From NCBI GenBank assembly GCA_905221605.1, contig CAJNDS010002103.1, positions 475,806-539,805 of the forward strand: a stretch of DNA of 64,000 nucleotides. The letters are read 5' to 3'. Shown here one piece after another: positions 34,384-44,593 of this stretch. Numbering within the stretch: the first letter of the stretch is position 1; each line of letters begins with the position of its first letter. The notes below the pieces were generated by a model. That model did not search any database and had not been told where the DNA came from. It worked only from the letters and a program-made list of their open reading frames with translations. The DNA is from Symbiodinium natans. Its lineage: Eukaryota > Sar > Dinophyceae > Suessiales > Symbiodiniaceae. Made by a program: the position numbers and the translations under genes.

Positions 34384-34461
34384 AGAGAGCTGATGGTCTG
34401 GGAGAAGCACAACATCCCAAATCTCCAGGCCTGTCCACGGGACGACTGGTGGACCTCATGA
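34384..34461 (+). CDS. Coding-like terminal exon, unknown protein
   Basis: Between CCCTAAA and TTTAGGG tracts, the plus frame reads RELMVWEKHNIPNLQACPRD and then DWWTS with TGA at 34459-34461. Trp/Asp-rich helical composition is protein-like. No family was recognised. Confidence 0.45.
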   Translation, partial: RELMVWEKHNIPNLQACPRDDWWTS

Positions 34462-34892
34462 CACGTGGAATCTGAACTGTACCGAGGGTTTAGGGTTTAG
34501 GGTTTAGGGTTTAGGGTTTAGGGTTTAGGGTTTAGGGTTTAGGGTTTAGGGACCGGGTTTGGAAACTGCGACTTGTTGGGGTGTGGGGTGTGGGGTTTGG
34601 GATTTTGGCTTTGAGACTGGGATTTCAGAATTTCGGGTCACTACTTTCAAAGCCCCATAAAAAGAAGAGGGAGATGCACCTTCAATATCGGGCATGTACC
34701 CTCGTTTTGGGATGCTTCGGTTGCTTAAACCCTAAACCCTAACCCTAAACCCTAAACCCTAAACCCTAAACCCTAAACCCTAAATCCTAAACCCTAAACC
34801 CTAAACCCTAAACCCGGTAGATGCTGCCAACCTCCCTGCTTCGGCGCTCTATGATTCATCCTGAATCGTAAGCCTTTCAAGCGAGGATCGCC

Positions 34893-35082
34893 CCATGAAC
34901 TGTATGCCAGAAATTCAGACCCCCCCACCCCCACCCACCTATATCCCCCCCCCATCCGCGAAGATCATGTAAAAACAGAAGGATTTGTTCCATGAACTGT
35001 ATGCCAGAAACTCAGACCCCCACCCCCCCCACCCACCTATATCCCCCCCCTATCCGCGAAAATGATGTAAAAAGAGAAGGGC
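34893..35082. repeat. Tandem duplication, 97-bp period
   Basis: CCATGAACTGTATGCCAGAA begins both units (34893 and 34990), each continuing through a C-rich run and CACCTATATCCCCCCCC to GATGTAAAAA. A few substitutions separate them. Confidence 0.9.
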
Positions 35083-35335
35083 CCATGACATGATTTTTGA
35101 ACAACTCAGATCAAACCACGTCCTACCAATAAAGGGAGACAAGCCCATGATTTTGAACATTTTGAAAAATACCCAGGCAAAAAACAGACCCTGGCATTGA
35201 ACGCAAGATTTTTTCTACACGAACTTAGAACCGTACTAAAAGTATTATGTTTTTGAATTTCCCTTGAACCTTTATAGAAACAAAAAACTAAAAATACGTC
35301 CTTAAAGGGGGCTACAGGTCTTTCCAAACTCCAAG

Positions 35336-35382
35336 GCCCTCACGGCATTGAGGACCATCGCTTCAAGAGCCTTCGCGTGAGT
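35336..35382 (+). CDS. Coding-like exon with GTGAGT donor
   Basis: The plus frame reads SKALTALRTIASRAFA, ending at CGC|GTGAGT. It is short, but the donor is consensus. It may belong with the plus exon at 36383-36493. Confidence 0.35.
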
Positions 35383-35402
35383 CGAGGGGTCAAGTGCACA
35401 AA

Positions 35403-35540
35403 GCCCTAAAACCCCAAAGCTCAAAAAGCCCGAAATACACTACCTGCCCTAAATATCCTAAATCCCCTAATTACTAATTACCCTACATAAACTGTAAGCT
35501 CAAAAAAACCGAAATACACTACATGCCCGAAATATCCTAA
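35403..35540. repeat. Tandem duplication of about 80 bp
   Basis: AAGCTCAAAAAGCCCGAAAT and AAGCTCAAAAAAACCGAAAT start two diverged units that continue ACACTAC-TGCCC-AAATATCC. No coding signal. Confidence 0.7.
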
Positions 35541-35696
35541 ATGTCCCCTACCTAGCAATTCTGCCCTAAAGACCCTGAACACCTTCAAGTACCCTAAAAG
35601 TCCGAACAGAAGGAATGACTGACATCTGAGGCGACCTGGACTAGGTTAAACCCCTTGTAAAGCCTCTGAATATTCTTAGAGAGGGCACGCTCTTAA

Positions 35697-35805
35697 ACTC
35701 AAAAATAAGGGGCTCCTAAAATGGAACTAGTAGGATTTCCCTTCCCTTATAATAAGGACCCTAATATGGTACCCCCTAATGTCAGAAACCCCCCCAATTT
35801 GAAAT
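35697..35805. repeat. Dispersed repeat family J
   Basis: TTCCCTTATAATAAGGACCC followed by TAATATGGTACCCCCTAATG is closely related to 63385-63450 (TTCCCTTATCATAAGGACCC, AGTACCCCTAATTTAAGAAA) and more distantly to 24600-24660. Confidence 0.65.
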
Positions 35806-36382
35806 CTCCCGAAGGTCTACCCAAGCTTAGAGCTTCAGGACCAGCTGCGGGCCCTCCGACCCCCGTGTTGGGTTTATGGTTTATGGTTTATGGTTTAGGG
35901 TTTAGGGTTTAGGGTTTAGGGTTTAGGGACCTAACCCCTACAAGACCTGAATGCTGACTGTAAGTACAAGCTTGCACTGGCGCTCGTCTTTTTGCAGCGC
36001 AGGTGTCTAAAGCATCGGCTTGATGCGTGCTGAAGAGCTGCAAGGGTAACCCAAGACCACTGAAGGAACACAGTAGAAGACCACAGTGGGGTTAGGGTTA
36101 AGGGTCTAATAGGGTTTAGGTTCAGGGTTTGGGGTGTCAGCCTGGGGGTGCGTATTCTTGAAGCAGATATACTTGTATCCCTGTCTGGTTGGATCCTAAA
36201 CCCTAAACCCTAAACCCTAAACTCACTGGTTGTAGTCGGTGAAGCGGCATGCACGGTTTCCCCTTGCTCTTGGAACGGCGGAGAAGACTTAACACCCCTG
36301 AGCCCTGGGTTTAGGGTTTAGGGTTTAGGGAGGGTTTAGGGTTTAGGGTGTAGGGTGTAGGGTTTAGGGTTTAGGGTAGATC

Positions 36383-36493
36383 AAAAAAATCCTAGATGAA
36401 CGTTCTCGAGAAGCAGGGGAGTACTTGAGCAGGAGACCTGAAATCCGCAGATTTCAGGCTGACGGCCAAGTCCTGTGTGCCCATGCTTTGTAG
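36383..36493 (+). CDS. Coding-like terminal exon, unknown protein
   Basis: The plus frame reads KKILDERSREAGEYLSRRPE and then IRRFQADGQVLCAHAL with TAG at 36491-36493. The charged helical composition looks like a genuine C-terminus. It is flanked on both sides by TTTAGGG-type tracts. The acceptor is probably within GGGTAGATC. No family was recognised. Confidence 0.5.
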   Translation, partial: KKILDERSREAGEYLSRRPEIRRFQADGQVLCAHAL

Positions 36494-36589
36494 TTTTTAT
36501 AGGGTTTAGGGTCTGGGGCCTCGGCTCTTACGCGCCACGCTTTGCCCTTTCTGCTTCGGCCTCCAACCTCTGGTTCACCACGCTCGTTC

Positions 36590-36685
36590 TACAAGCCCTT
36601 ATAAGCCCTTATAAGCCTTATAAGCCATTATAAGCCCTTATAAGCCCTTTTTTGCCCTTATAAGCCTTGTAAGCCCTTATACACC
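36590..36685. repeat. Decamer tandem array CCCTTATAAG
   Basis: About eight units of CCCTTATAAG with spacing variants. The unit is palindromic in its core (CTTATAAG). Confidence 0.85.
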
Positions 36686-36795
36686 GCCTCTTTCCCCGTC
36701 AAACCTTGAGACCCAAACCCCCACCCCAAACCTCCAAACCCCCAAACCCGCAAAGATCCAAACCCCCAAACCCTCAACCCCCAAACCCCCCTAAA

Positions 36796-37075
36796 CTAGG
36801 GGACAGGATTAGGGGGACCCTTTGGGGACATAGACCCTCTGAATAAGGTCCCTGTTTAAGAGAGCCAGAAGAGAGTTAAGAAGTTTTAACAGTCCCCGTT
36901 ATCCATACTTGCTGAATTCATAAGCCCCAAAAGAATGCACACTTTCAGTTCTATAGGGGATTATAGTATCCCAAAACCTGTAAAGCGTACTCAAAGTTTA
37001 CCCCTTAACCCTAAACCCTAACCCCCAAACCCCAAACCCTAAACCTTTTAAGGGTCCCCCGTATCCTACCGAGGA
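36796..37075. repeat. Dispersed repeat family C, copy 2
   Basis: GGACAGGATTAGGGGGACCC and AAGGTCCCTGTTTAAGAGAG match the copy at 1296-1415. The right end GGGTCCCCCGTATCCTACC is an inverted relative of the left end, so the element is a foldback about 280 bases long, here interrupted by telomere-like units. Confidence 0.65.
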
Positions 37076-37553
37076 TAAACGTAAGAGTCATCCTCTGGTT
37101 GGTTCTCCATTTTCATGGGCGCCGAGGAATCTCTGGGTCTGGTTTCCTTGAAGGACTGGCTTTGATTTGGGCAGCTGAGGCGTCGTAAGATCGAGACGGT
37201 TGGTGTAGGAAAACTGAAGATTACCCCCCCCCCCCCCCCCGGCCCCTAGCCCACCCCTCGGCTCTCTTCCTGTCAGTCTTTCTGATCGCTCCAAGAACCC
37301 TGTAATGAATCCACCCTTGAGACCCTGTTCATGCTTTGTCTGGATAACGCTCTGAAGACAACCCAGGGAAATACTAGAGCTGAATTCCGCGAACCTACAC
37401 CAACCCCTAAACTCATCCTCGAAGCCCCAATTTATCGTCAACCCGAATACAACGTAACTCAGAAGGCCACAGGACAAGGCTACACACCGATCTCACTTCG
37501 AGTAGTAAAAAAATCAGGTCGCGAATTAAGCAGCCCACGCAAAGCAACACTGT

Positions 37554-37692
37554 ACCCTAAACCCTAAACCCTAAACCCTAAACCCTAAACCCTAAACCCT
37601 AAACCCTAAACCCTAAACCCTAAACCCTAAACCCTAAACCCTAAACCCTAAACCCTAAACCCTAAACCCTAAACCCTAAACCCTAAACCCTG
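37554..37692. repeat. Long interstitial CCCTAAA array
   Basis: About 19 near-perfect units, the longest telomere-like tract in the window and longer than the left terminal one. It sits directly left of an open segment (37693-37760) whose minus frame reads ISLCAMGWICAEFNGPEAAL, possibly an exon. Confidence 0.95.
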
Positions 37693-38213
37693 CACGGACC
37701 TAAGGCAGCTTCGGGGCCATTGAATTCTGCACAAATCCAGCCCATTGCACACAGAGAAATGGGTTTAGGGTTTAGGGTTTAGAGTTGAGGGTTGAGGGTT
37801 TAGGGTAACTATCCGTACTCTAAATATGATGTCAACTGTCAATTCCATTCTTTCCATTCACTCTACCAATAAGCCAACGAACAACTATGTAAGAACATAT
37901 GCAAATGAAACAAGATGCTCGCGGGTGTATAAATATATGTAAACTAGTAACACAAGGTGTGTTGTCACTGTGTATGTGTTATTTGGTGCTTGTTTAGGCT
38001 TGTTTTGTAGCTTTTTTTGGAGGGGCGGCTTCGCAGGGGTTTCATGACGAAAGGTTCGTCCAAGGGAGAGCCAACTTGAAACAACCCACCCTAAACCTAA
38101 ACCCTAAACCCCAAACCCGAAACCCTGAACCCTAAACCCTAAACTTTAAACCCTAAACTCAAAACCCATACTTTCCAATGCCAGCCCCATGAGCTGCCTC
38201 AGCTCAACAGTTT

Positions 38214-38332
38214 CCCTAAGGGTCCGTGTACCTGATTATTATATAAATCATATACTTAGGCCCTAAAGTCCCTATATAGGAAGTACTTTAAGGCCCAAGT
38301 ATATAATCATGGGGTACCTGGGACCTTAGGGT
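38214..38332. repeat. Foldback repeat family B, copy 3
   Basis: CCCTAAGGGTCCGTGTACCT pairs with GGGGTACCTGGGACCTTAGG. Inner arms CATATACTTAGGCCCTAAAG and CTTTAAGGCCCAAGTATATA also pair. Confidence 0.75.
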
Positions 38333-38351
38333 TTACGTAGGACAAAAACAC

Positions 38352-38448
38352 TTGCCGTGCTTTGCTTCAGCTTATGAGGCAACATCATATGCGAAAACAA
38401 CGGGAACGAAGGGGCTTGCTGAGCATCCTAGCTATGTAAGTAAAGGGT
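38352..38448 (+). CDS. Coding-like exon with GTAAGT donor
   Basis: The plus frame reads RALLQLMRQHHMRKQRERRG and then LLSILAM, ending at TAT|GTAAGT. A CTTCAG acceptor may fall at about 38372. Helical, basic composition. Unknown protein. Confidence 0.4.
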
Positions 38449-38483
38449 TCACCAGGCACGTTTCCCGACTTTTTGAAGACTTG

Positions 38484-39040
38484 CAAAGCCCTATATAGGG
38501 GCTTTAATAAATGGGGTTTTGGGGGTCATTGTAGCATATGTGTATCGGACCATACGGGAATACGACTAGTAATTATTCCGACCCCTCTAGTGGGATCCTG
38601 AAGCCTCTTCGCCTATGCAGAAAGACAGGGCTTGGACAGTGCCTCCCTCTGCGGGGAGCCTTTACAAATACAAAAGCTGGTGGAAACGGAGCAGTCGCAC
38701 GGCGTTCCGCCATAGTCGCATGCACCGTCCCCAAATTGAAAGTCTCGTGATCCACGGGGCTGAAACCGAAACCGCGGAAGCTTCCTCACACCAAACACCC
38801 CCAAGCCTCCCAAGAACGGTATGCTCTCGGCCCTTGGCCAACAACCCCCATGTCGACAAAGCCCTCAGCTCACTGAAGGGTGCAGCCACACTTTGGCTGG
38901 CCTGCCCACCATGTGCCACATGTAGTATAGTAGTATAGGGGCCTTCATAATCAGAATAGCATTTTGGGAGTTGTTATAGTAGAATTACATAGGGACCATA
39001 AGGAAATAGTATTTGTAACTATCCCGACCACTATAGTAGA
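38484..39040. repeat. Dispersed repeat family I, two copies
   Basis: Copies at 38484-38595 and 38935-39040 share GGGGTTTTGGGGGTCATTGT / ATTTTGGGAGTTGTTATAGT, a TAGTA-AATTA core, GGGACCATA-GGAA and TTATTCCGACC. Further copies: 57160-57250 and 58118-58215 in the same orientation, 43520-43615 and 56340-56430 inverted. About 100 bases, non-coding. The unique DNA between the two copies (38600-38930) is open on both strands without a recognisable product. Confidence 0.7.
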
Positions 39041-39399
39041 GATTTGGGGTGGCGTGCATCGGGGCAAACAGCCATCCGGTGACTCGTCAGATGCGAGTTT
39101 TGGGATTTCGGCTCTTCATCACTGCGTTGACATGGCTCTGGGGCCACAAGCTGTGATGCGATAAAATTGCGCACTTAAACTCCAGACAAGCCCAACAGTT
39201 GTGTAGAGACCTTTAGTCTTGACCTACCCTTCAACACAACAGCGCTACTGAACTGTACCTACATGCCAGAAGCGCACAGAAGCCCGAAACAAATAACACA
39301 GCACGCGCCTCCTCATACCCAGCCTCGAAACCCAGCAGCACAACAACGACGACGACCACAACAACAACACCACCATCGACGAACAACAACAGCAGCGGC

Positions 39400-39400
<1 letters not shown>

Positions 39401-39461
<61 letters not shown>
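39401..39461. repeat. CAG trinucleotide repeat
   Basis: Twenty perfect CAG units preceded by degenerate CAA/CGG triplets from about 39340. The plus frame gives poly-Ala or poly-Gln depending on phase. No surrounding coding evidence. Confidence 0.95.
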
Positions 39462-39462
<1 letters not shown>

Positions 39463-39564
39463 TCATGGGCAGTTATAAGTAGGGCTATAATTCTGATAAC
39501 TATACTTGTAACCCTATTTAGGGTACTTATGACCTTACCTTTAACTACCCATGAACCTCCAACC

Positions 39565-39965
39565 CCAAACCCTAACCCCTCAACCCCTCAACCCCTCAAC
39601 CCCTCAACCCCTCAACCCCTCAACCCCTCAACCCCTCAACCCCTCAACCCCTCAACCCCTCACCCCTCAACCCCTCAACCCCTCAACCCCTCACCCCTCA
39701 ACCCTCAACCCCTCAACCCCTTCAACCCCCGCAACCCCTCACCCTCAACCCTCACCCCTCAAACCCTCACCCTAAACCCAAACCCCAACCCCTCAACCCC
39801 TCACCCCTCAACCCTAAACCCTAAACCCCTCAACCCTAAACCCCTCAACTCAACCCCTTAACCCCTCAACCCCTCAACCCCTCAACCCCTCAACCCCTCA
39901 ACCCTCAACCCTAAACCCTAAACCCCTCAACCCTAAACCCCTCAACCCTGAACCCTGAACCCTAA
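39565..39965. repeat. CCCCTCAA octamer satellite
   Basis: About 25-30 units of CCCCTCAA with CCCTCAA, CCCTTAA and CCCTAAA variants intermixed. It looks like a telomere-derived variant repeat that has expanded on its own. Frames across it are artefacts (Pro/Leu/Asn repeats). Confidence 0.95.
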
Positions 39966-39998
39966 ACCGGCCTAAACCCTAAACCAACCCTACCACAG

Positions 39999-40066
39999 GC
40001 TGCATGGGGCGCCTCCGTGCAGGCCCTGGCGGTGCGGATGGCTGCAAAAGGCCTCTTTGGAGCCCT
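39999..40066 (+). CDS. Coding-like exon, unknown protein
   Basis: Bounded by CTACCACAG and GTGAGG, the plus frame reads AAWGASVQALAVRMAAKGLF and then GA. Both splice signals are good. It is preceded by CCCTAAA and followed by TTTAGGG tracts. Confidence 0.45.
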
Positions 40067-40079
40067 GTGAGGAGAGGAA

Positions 40080-41150
40080 CTGCAGCCTGAGATGTGAGAT
40101 TGTTGGGGGATTAGGGTTTAGGGTTTAGGGTTTAGGGTTTAGGAACTGCAACCTGAGATACGAGTTGTTTGGAGGGGTCAAGGAGGGCTTCTAAGGGTGA
40201 GAGGTTTAGGGTTTGGGGTTTCCGTCTCAGGGCTTAGGGCTTAGGGCTGAGGTTGTTTAGGGTTTAGGAGGTTTAGAGTTTAGGAGGTTCAGGGTTTTGG
40301 AGGTTTAGAGAGTTTATGGAGGGGTTAAGGACTTATAAGGGTTAGAGGTTTAGGGCTTACGGTTTAGGAGGTTTAGGGAGCTCATAGAGGGGTTAAGGGC
40401 TTATAAGAGGTAGAGGTTCAGGGTTTAGGATTTAGGGTTGTAGAAGGTCTAGGGAGCGTTTAGAGGGGTTTAAGGCTTATAAAGGTTTTGGGGGTTTAGG
40501 GTTTAGGGTTTGCAAGGTTTAGGGGGTTTACAGTTTAGCCTTCACAAGGGTTAGCAAGGGTTAGAGGTTTGAGGCTTAGGGTTTATAAGGTTTGGAGGGT
40601 TCAGAGTTGGGCGTTTAGGGCTTATCCAGACCCGGAGCATCCGAAAGTAAACCCCCAAATAGCACCCCATACTACTATTGGGTCATTCTGAGGAACCTAG
40701 GGGATCTACTTTTGGGATCCTCCCAGGGGTCTGGGTTTAGGGTGTTTAGTGTTTAGGGTTTAGGGGTTAGGGTTCTAGAGTTTCGCCCCAAGAGCCCCAG
40801 AGCTGATTTTCAGCGTAAGTGTGGCTTCATGACAAACAAAGTCCTGGGTACTCCATACCCTGAAGGGTTTAGGGTTTAGGGTTTAGGGTTTAGAACCCTA
40901 AACCCGAATTCGAGACCATGTTGCACGGTCTGAGGGCTTGGGGTGCTTGCGGCGTGAGGAGAAGCAGAAGCGCCAAGCAGAGTTGCTTTTCGGGCTTAGG
41001 CCTTAGAGTTTGGGGTTTATAGGGTTTATAGGGGTTTACAGGGGTTTATAGGGGGTTTATAGGGGCTTCTAGGGGTTTATAGGGGTTTATAGGGTTTATA
41101 GGGTTTAGGCCTTTTGGCCTTCAAGGGTTTAAACACAAAAGCAACGGCCC
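40080..41150. repeat. Degenerate telomere-like and related heptamer field
   Basis: Long runs of drifting GGTTTAGGG, GGTTTAGAG and GGCTTATAAG words fill 40120-40640, and a (GGGTTTATAG)n array fills 41018-41107. A short unique segment at 40795-40860 is open on the minus strand. No recognisable gene. Confidence 0.7.
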
Positions 41151-41176
41151 AGGGGCTTGGAGCGGAGGCTGTTGAC

Positions 41177-44100
41177 ATGCTCCCCGGCTTCCAGTGCTTC
41201 CTCTCGCTCCTGCCCCAAGTCTCAACATATGCCGCCGGAAGCGAAAGTTTAGGGTTTAGGGTTTAGGGTTTAGGGGTTATGGGTTTAGGGTTTAGGGCTT
41301 GGTTGTTAGGTGTTTAGGTGTTTAGGTGTTTGGGGTTTAAGGTAGGTTCAAGATTAAAGGTTCAAGGGCTCACACTGGCTCAGACAAGCCTACTGTCCTG
41401 CACCCATGATCACTACAAGGAGGGGCCCCCTAGGTATAAGTAGAGTTACAAGAGCCCTAAATTGGGTTATTATAAGGAGCCTAACTTAGGTTATAAGTCC
41501 CTTAGTTATAGTTACTATAGTAAAGGGGCCCCTCCTTGTAAAGACCTGACACCACTGCGAGCCTAGCCTACAACCCCACACACCCCCACACACCCAAAAC
41601 CCTTTTGGGTTTGGGGTTTAGGGTTTAGAGTACAGAGTTTAGGTTTAGGGTTCAGGGTTTTAGGGTTTAGGGTTTAGGGTTCAGGGTCTAGGGTTTAAGG
41701 TTTAACCCTAAACCCTAACCCTAAACTACCACGACGGGGGGGAGGGGTAGGGGGATATGGGCCATACAGACCCGTATGAGCTCAATGTGAAATGAAGCCC
41801 TACAACTCCACAAACGTAGGCCCCGTATGCCTGTAATAAAGCCCATAGGCCCGCCGAAAGCACCGTCAGAACCCATAGCATGCCCCAGAACACGCCCAAC
41901 AAAAGCCCCTCAGGGCCCTGTACAAGCCCTAAGCCTTATAAACTAGACCCCTAAACCCCAATCCCAAATCCCAAAACCCCAAACACTAAACCCCTACACC
42001 CTAACCTTAAATCCCAAACCCCAATCCCCAAATCTAAACCCCTAAACGCTCGACCCCAAACCCTAAACCCTAAACCCTAAACCCTAAACCCTAAACCATA
42101 AACCCCAAACCCTAAACCCTAAACCCTAAACCCTAAACCCCAGGGCACCTGGAGCTCCTTCTCTTGTACGGCGAACTCCTCTGCCACATCCTGCACGAGC
42201 CGACAAGGGACTTGGAAAGCGTTCAAGTCCGGGGTTTGGGTTAAGGGGCTTAGGGCTTAGGGCTTAGGGCTTGGGGCTTAGGGCTTAGGGCTTAGGGCTT
42301 AGGGCTTAGGGCTTAGGGCTTAGGGCTTAGGGCTTAGGGCTTAGGGTTAAGGGGTTTGGGGTTTGGGGTTTGGGTTCAGGGGTTTGGGGTGTTAAGGGGT
42401 TTTGGGTTTAGGGCCTAGGGCTTAGGGTTAAGGGGTTTGGGGCTTAGGGCTTAGGGTTAAGGGATTTGAGGGGTTTAAGGGGCTTAGAAACTTCTTAAGC
42501 CCCCTTCAACCCCCCCCCCCCCCAAACCCCCAAACCCCTTAACCCTAAGCTCCCCTGAAGTCGATGGGGTTTAAGGGGTACAAGGGGCTTTGGGTTTAGG
42601 GGGTTTAAGGGCCTTTGGGCTGAACTACTTGGTTTGGGGGGGGGGGGTTCAAGACACAAAAGCCCCCGAAGCATCTCGGAAGCATCTACACCCTGAACCC
42701 TAAACCCTAAACCCTAAACCCTAAACCCTAAACCCTAAACCCTAAACCCTAAACCCTAAACCCTTCTCCCACCTGCACCTTCCGGTCGGTTTCCTCACGG
42801 ACCTTGGCGGCCTCGACCTGCGCCTTTTTCCACGGAAGCAGAGAACCGGGAATTTAGTGAGGGTCTAGGGTTTAGGGTTTAGGGTTTAGGGTTTAGGGTT
42901 TAGGGTTTAGGGTTTAGGGCTTAGGGGTTAAGGGTTTAGAGGGTCCAGGGTTTAGGGTTTGGGGGTCTAGGGGGTTTAGGGTTTTGGGGGGTTTCGGGGT
43001 TTGGGGTTTTAGGATTTAGGGTTTAGGGAGCGGTCTAGGGTTCAGGGTTTGGTTTAGGGGTCTAGGGCTTTAGGGTGTAGGGTTTAGGGGTTTTAGGGTT
43101 TAGGGGTTCAGAGGTTTAGGGTTATAGGGGTTAAGAGGTTTAGGGTTTAGGAGTTTAAGGGGTTTAGGGGTTTAGGGTTTAGGGGTTTAGGGTTTACAGG
43201 TTGAGGGGTTTAGGGTTCAGGAGTTTAGGGAGCTTAGGGATTTAGGGATTGAGGGGATTAGGGGGCTAGCGTTTGGGGTTCTAAGGGTTGAGGGTTGTAA
43301 GGAGGGCTTAGGAGCTTGTTTGGGGTTTAGGGTTTAGAGTTTAGGGTTTGGGACTCATACCCCTAGTCCCTAAACCTCTTGTTTTAGGTTGTAGGGTTCA
43401 GCTCCCTAACGAAACCCTAAACACTAAACCCTAAACTCTGAACCCTAAATCCTCTATAGACTCCAAGGCTTACGTTTTCGTGAGCAATGGGTTTACGCCT
43501 CAAAAATCCCAACAAGGGGGTCGGAATAACTCCACATGGTATTCACTTACAGTCCCTATACATTTATATTATACTAGCCCCCAAAACCCTATTCTAATCA
43601 TTACGGACCCTATATTATGCACCAGACGCTGTGTGTGTGCCGGCGTGCATCAATTCCATAGGAGCCCACTGCAGTCCTACAGTAAATCCTTGTGAGCCCC
43701 AGAAAAGCCCTGTGATGTCGCAAAGCCTCCAACCCCCCTCTCACCCCAAAACCCTAAAACCCCAACCCTCTTCACCCCAACGACGCCTGGTGAATTCGAG
43801 CACGGAGAGTCTTCTCCCTTGGCGTGGTGGACATATGTGCTTTGACTGCCTGGATGCTCAACTACCTACTACTATGTTTTCTTGTTGTTTTGTGTCTGTG
43901 CGTGTGCGTGTGCGTGTGCGTGTGGGTGTGGGTGTGCGTGTGCGTGTGCGTGTGCGTGTGCGTGTGCGTGTGCGTGTGCGTGTGCGTGTGCGTGTGCGTG
44001 TGCGTGTGCGTGTGCGTGTGCGTGTGCGTGTGCGTGTGCGTGTGCGTGTGCGTGTGCGTGTGCGTGTGCGTGTGCGTGTGCGTGTGCGTGTGCGTGTGCG

Positions 44101-44504
44101 TGTGTGTGTGTGTGTGTGTCTGCTTGTCGATGCACTCCATCTGCCTACAGCTTTCTGGTTTCTCCCTGGACATTTCTAAACGATTTGGGAACGGGAGTCT
44201 GCAGCATGGGGCTAAGGGGGTGTGCCTTTGGGACGAAATGAGACCTAAAAGGGTGTACGGTCCGCATACCGCAATAGGGATTGTAGTAGCATGGGGTACA
44301 TGATCCCCATTTTAGGAGTCATGCGTTGGAGAGAGAAAGAGTAATTAAGCCTCTGGGGCGAGCACTCCTCCATGTACTGTCGGATCACCATCTCTGTCTC
44401 GTGCGCCTGCGCAGGGGGCGCGGGTTCGGGATCAAGGTGTGCGTGTAGGTTAAAGTTTTATCGAGAGCTTAGGTTTGCACAAGGGGTCTAGGAAGAAGGA
44501 TTTG

Positions 44505-44593
<89 letters not shown>

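Noticed and set aside
37088-37477. 129-codon minus frame with a poly-Gly tract
   Set aside because: The Gly tract is a C17 homopolymer and the rest has no motif; a two-exon reading is possible but unsupported.
39245-39478. Poly-Cys and poly-Ala frames over the CAG repeat
   Set aside because: Explained by the trinucleotide repeat; no flanking coding evidence.
39529-39861. Pro/Asn/Ser repeat protein of 110 codons
   Set aside because: Translation of the CCCCTCAA satellite.
43631-44303. Frames of 100-180 codons across 43.6-44.3 kb (Val/Arg/Cys/His dipeptide repeats)
   Set aside because: Produced by the TGTGCG microsatellite, open in nearly all frames; no unique coding sequence supports them.
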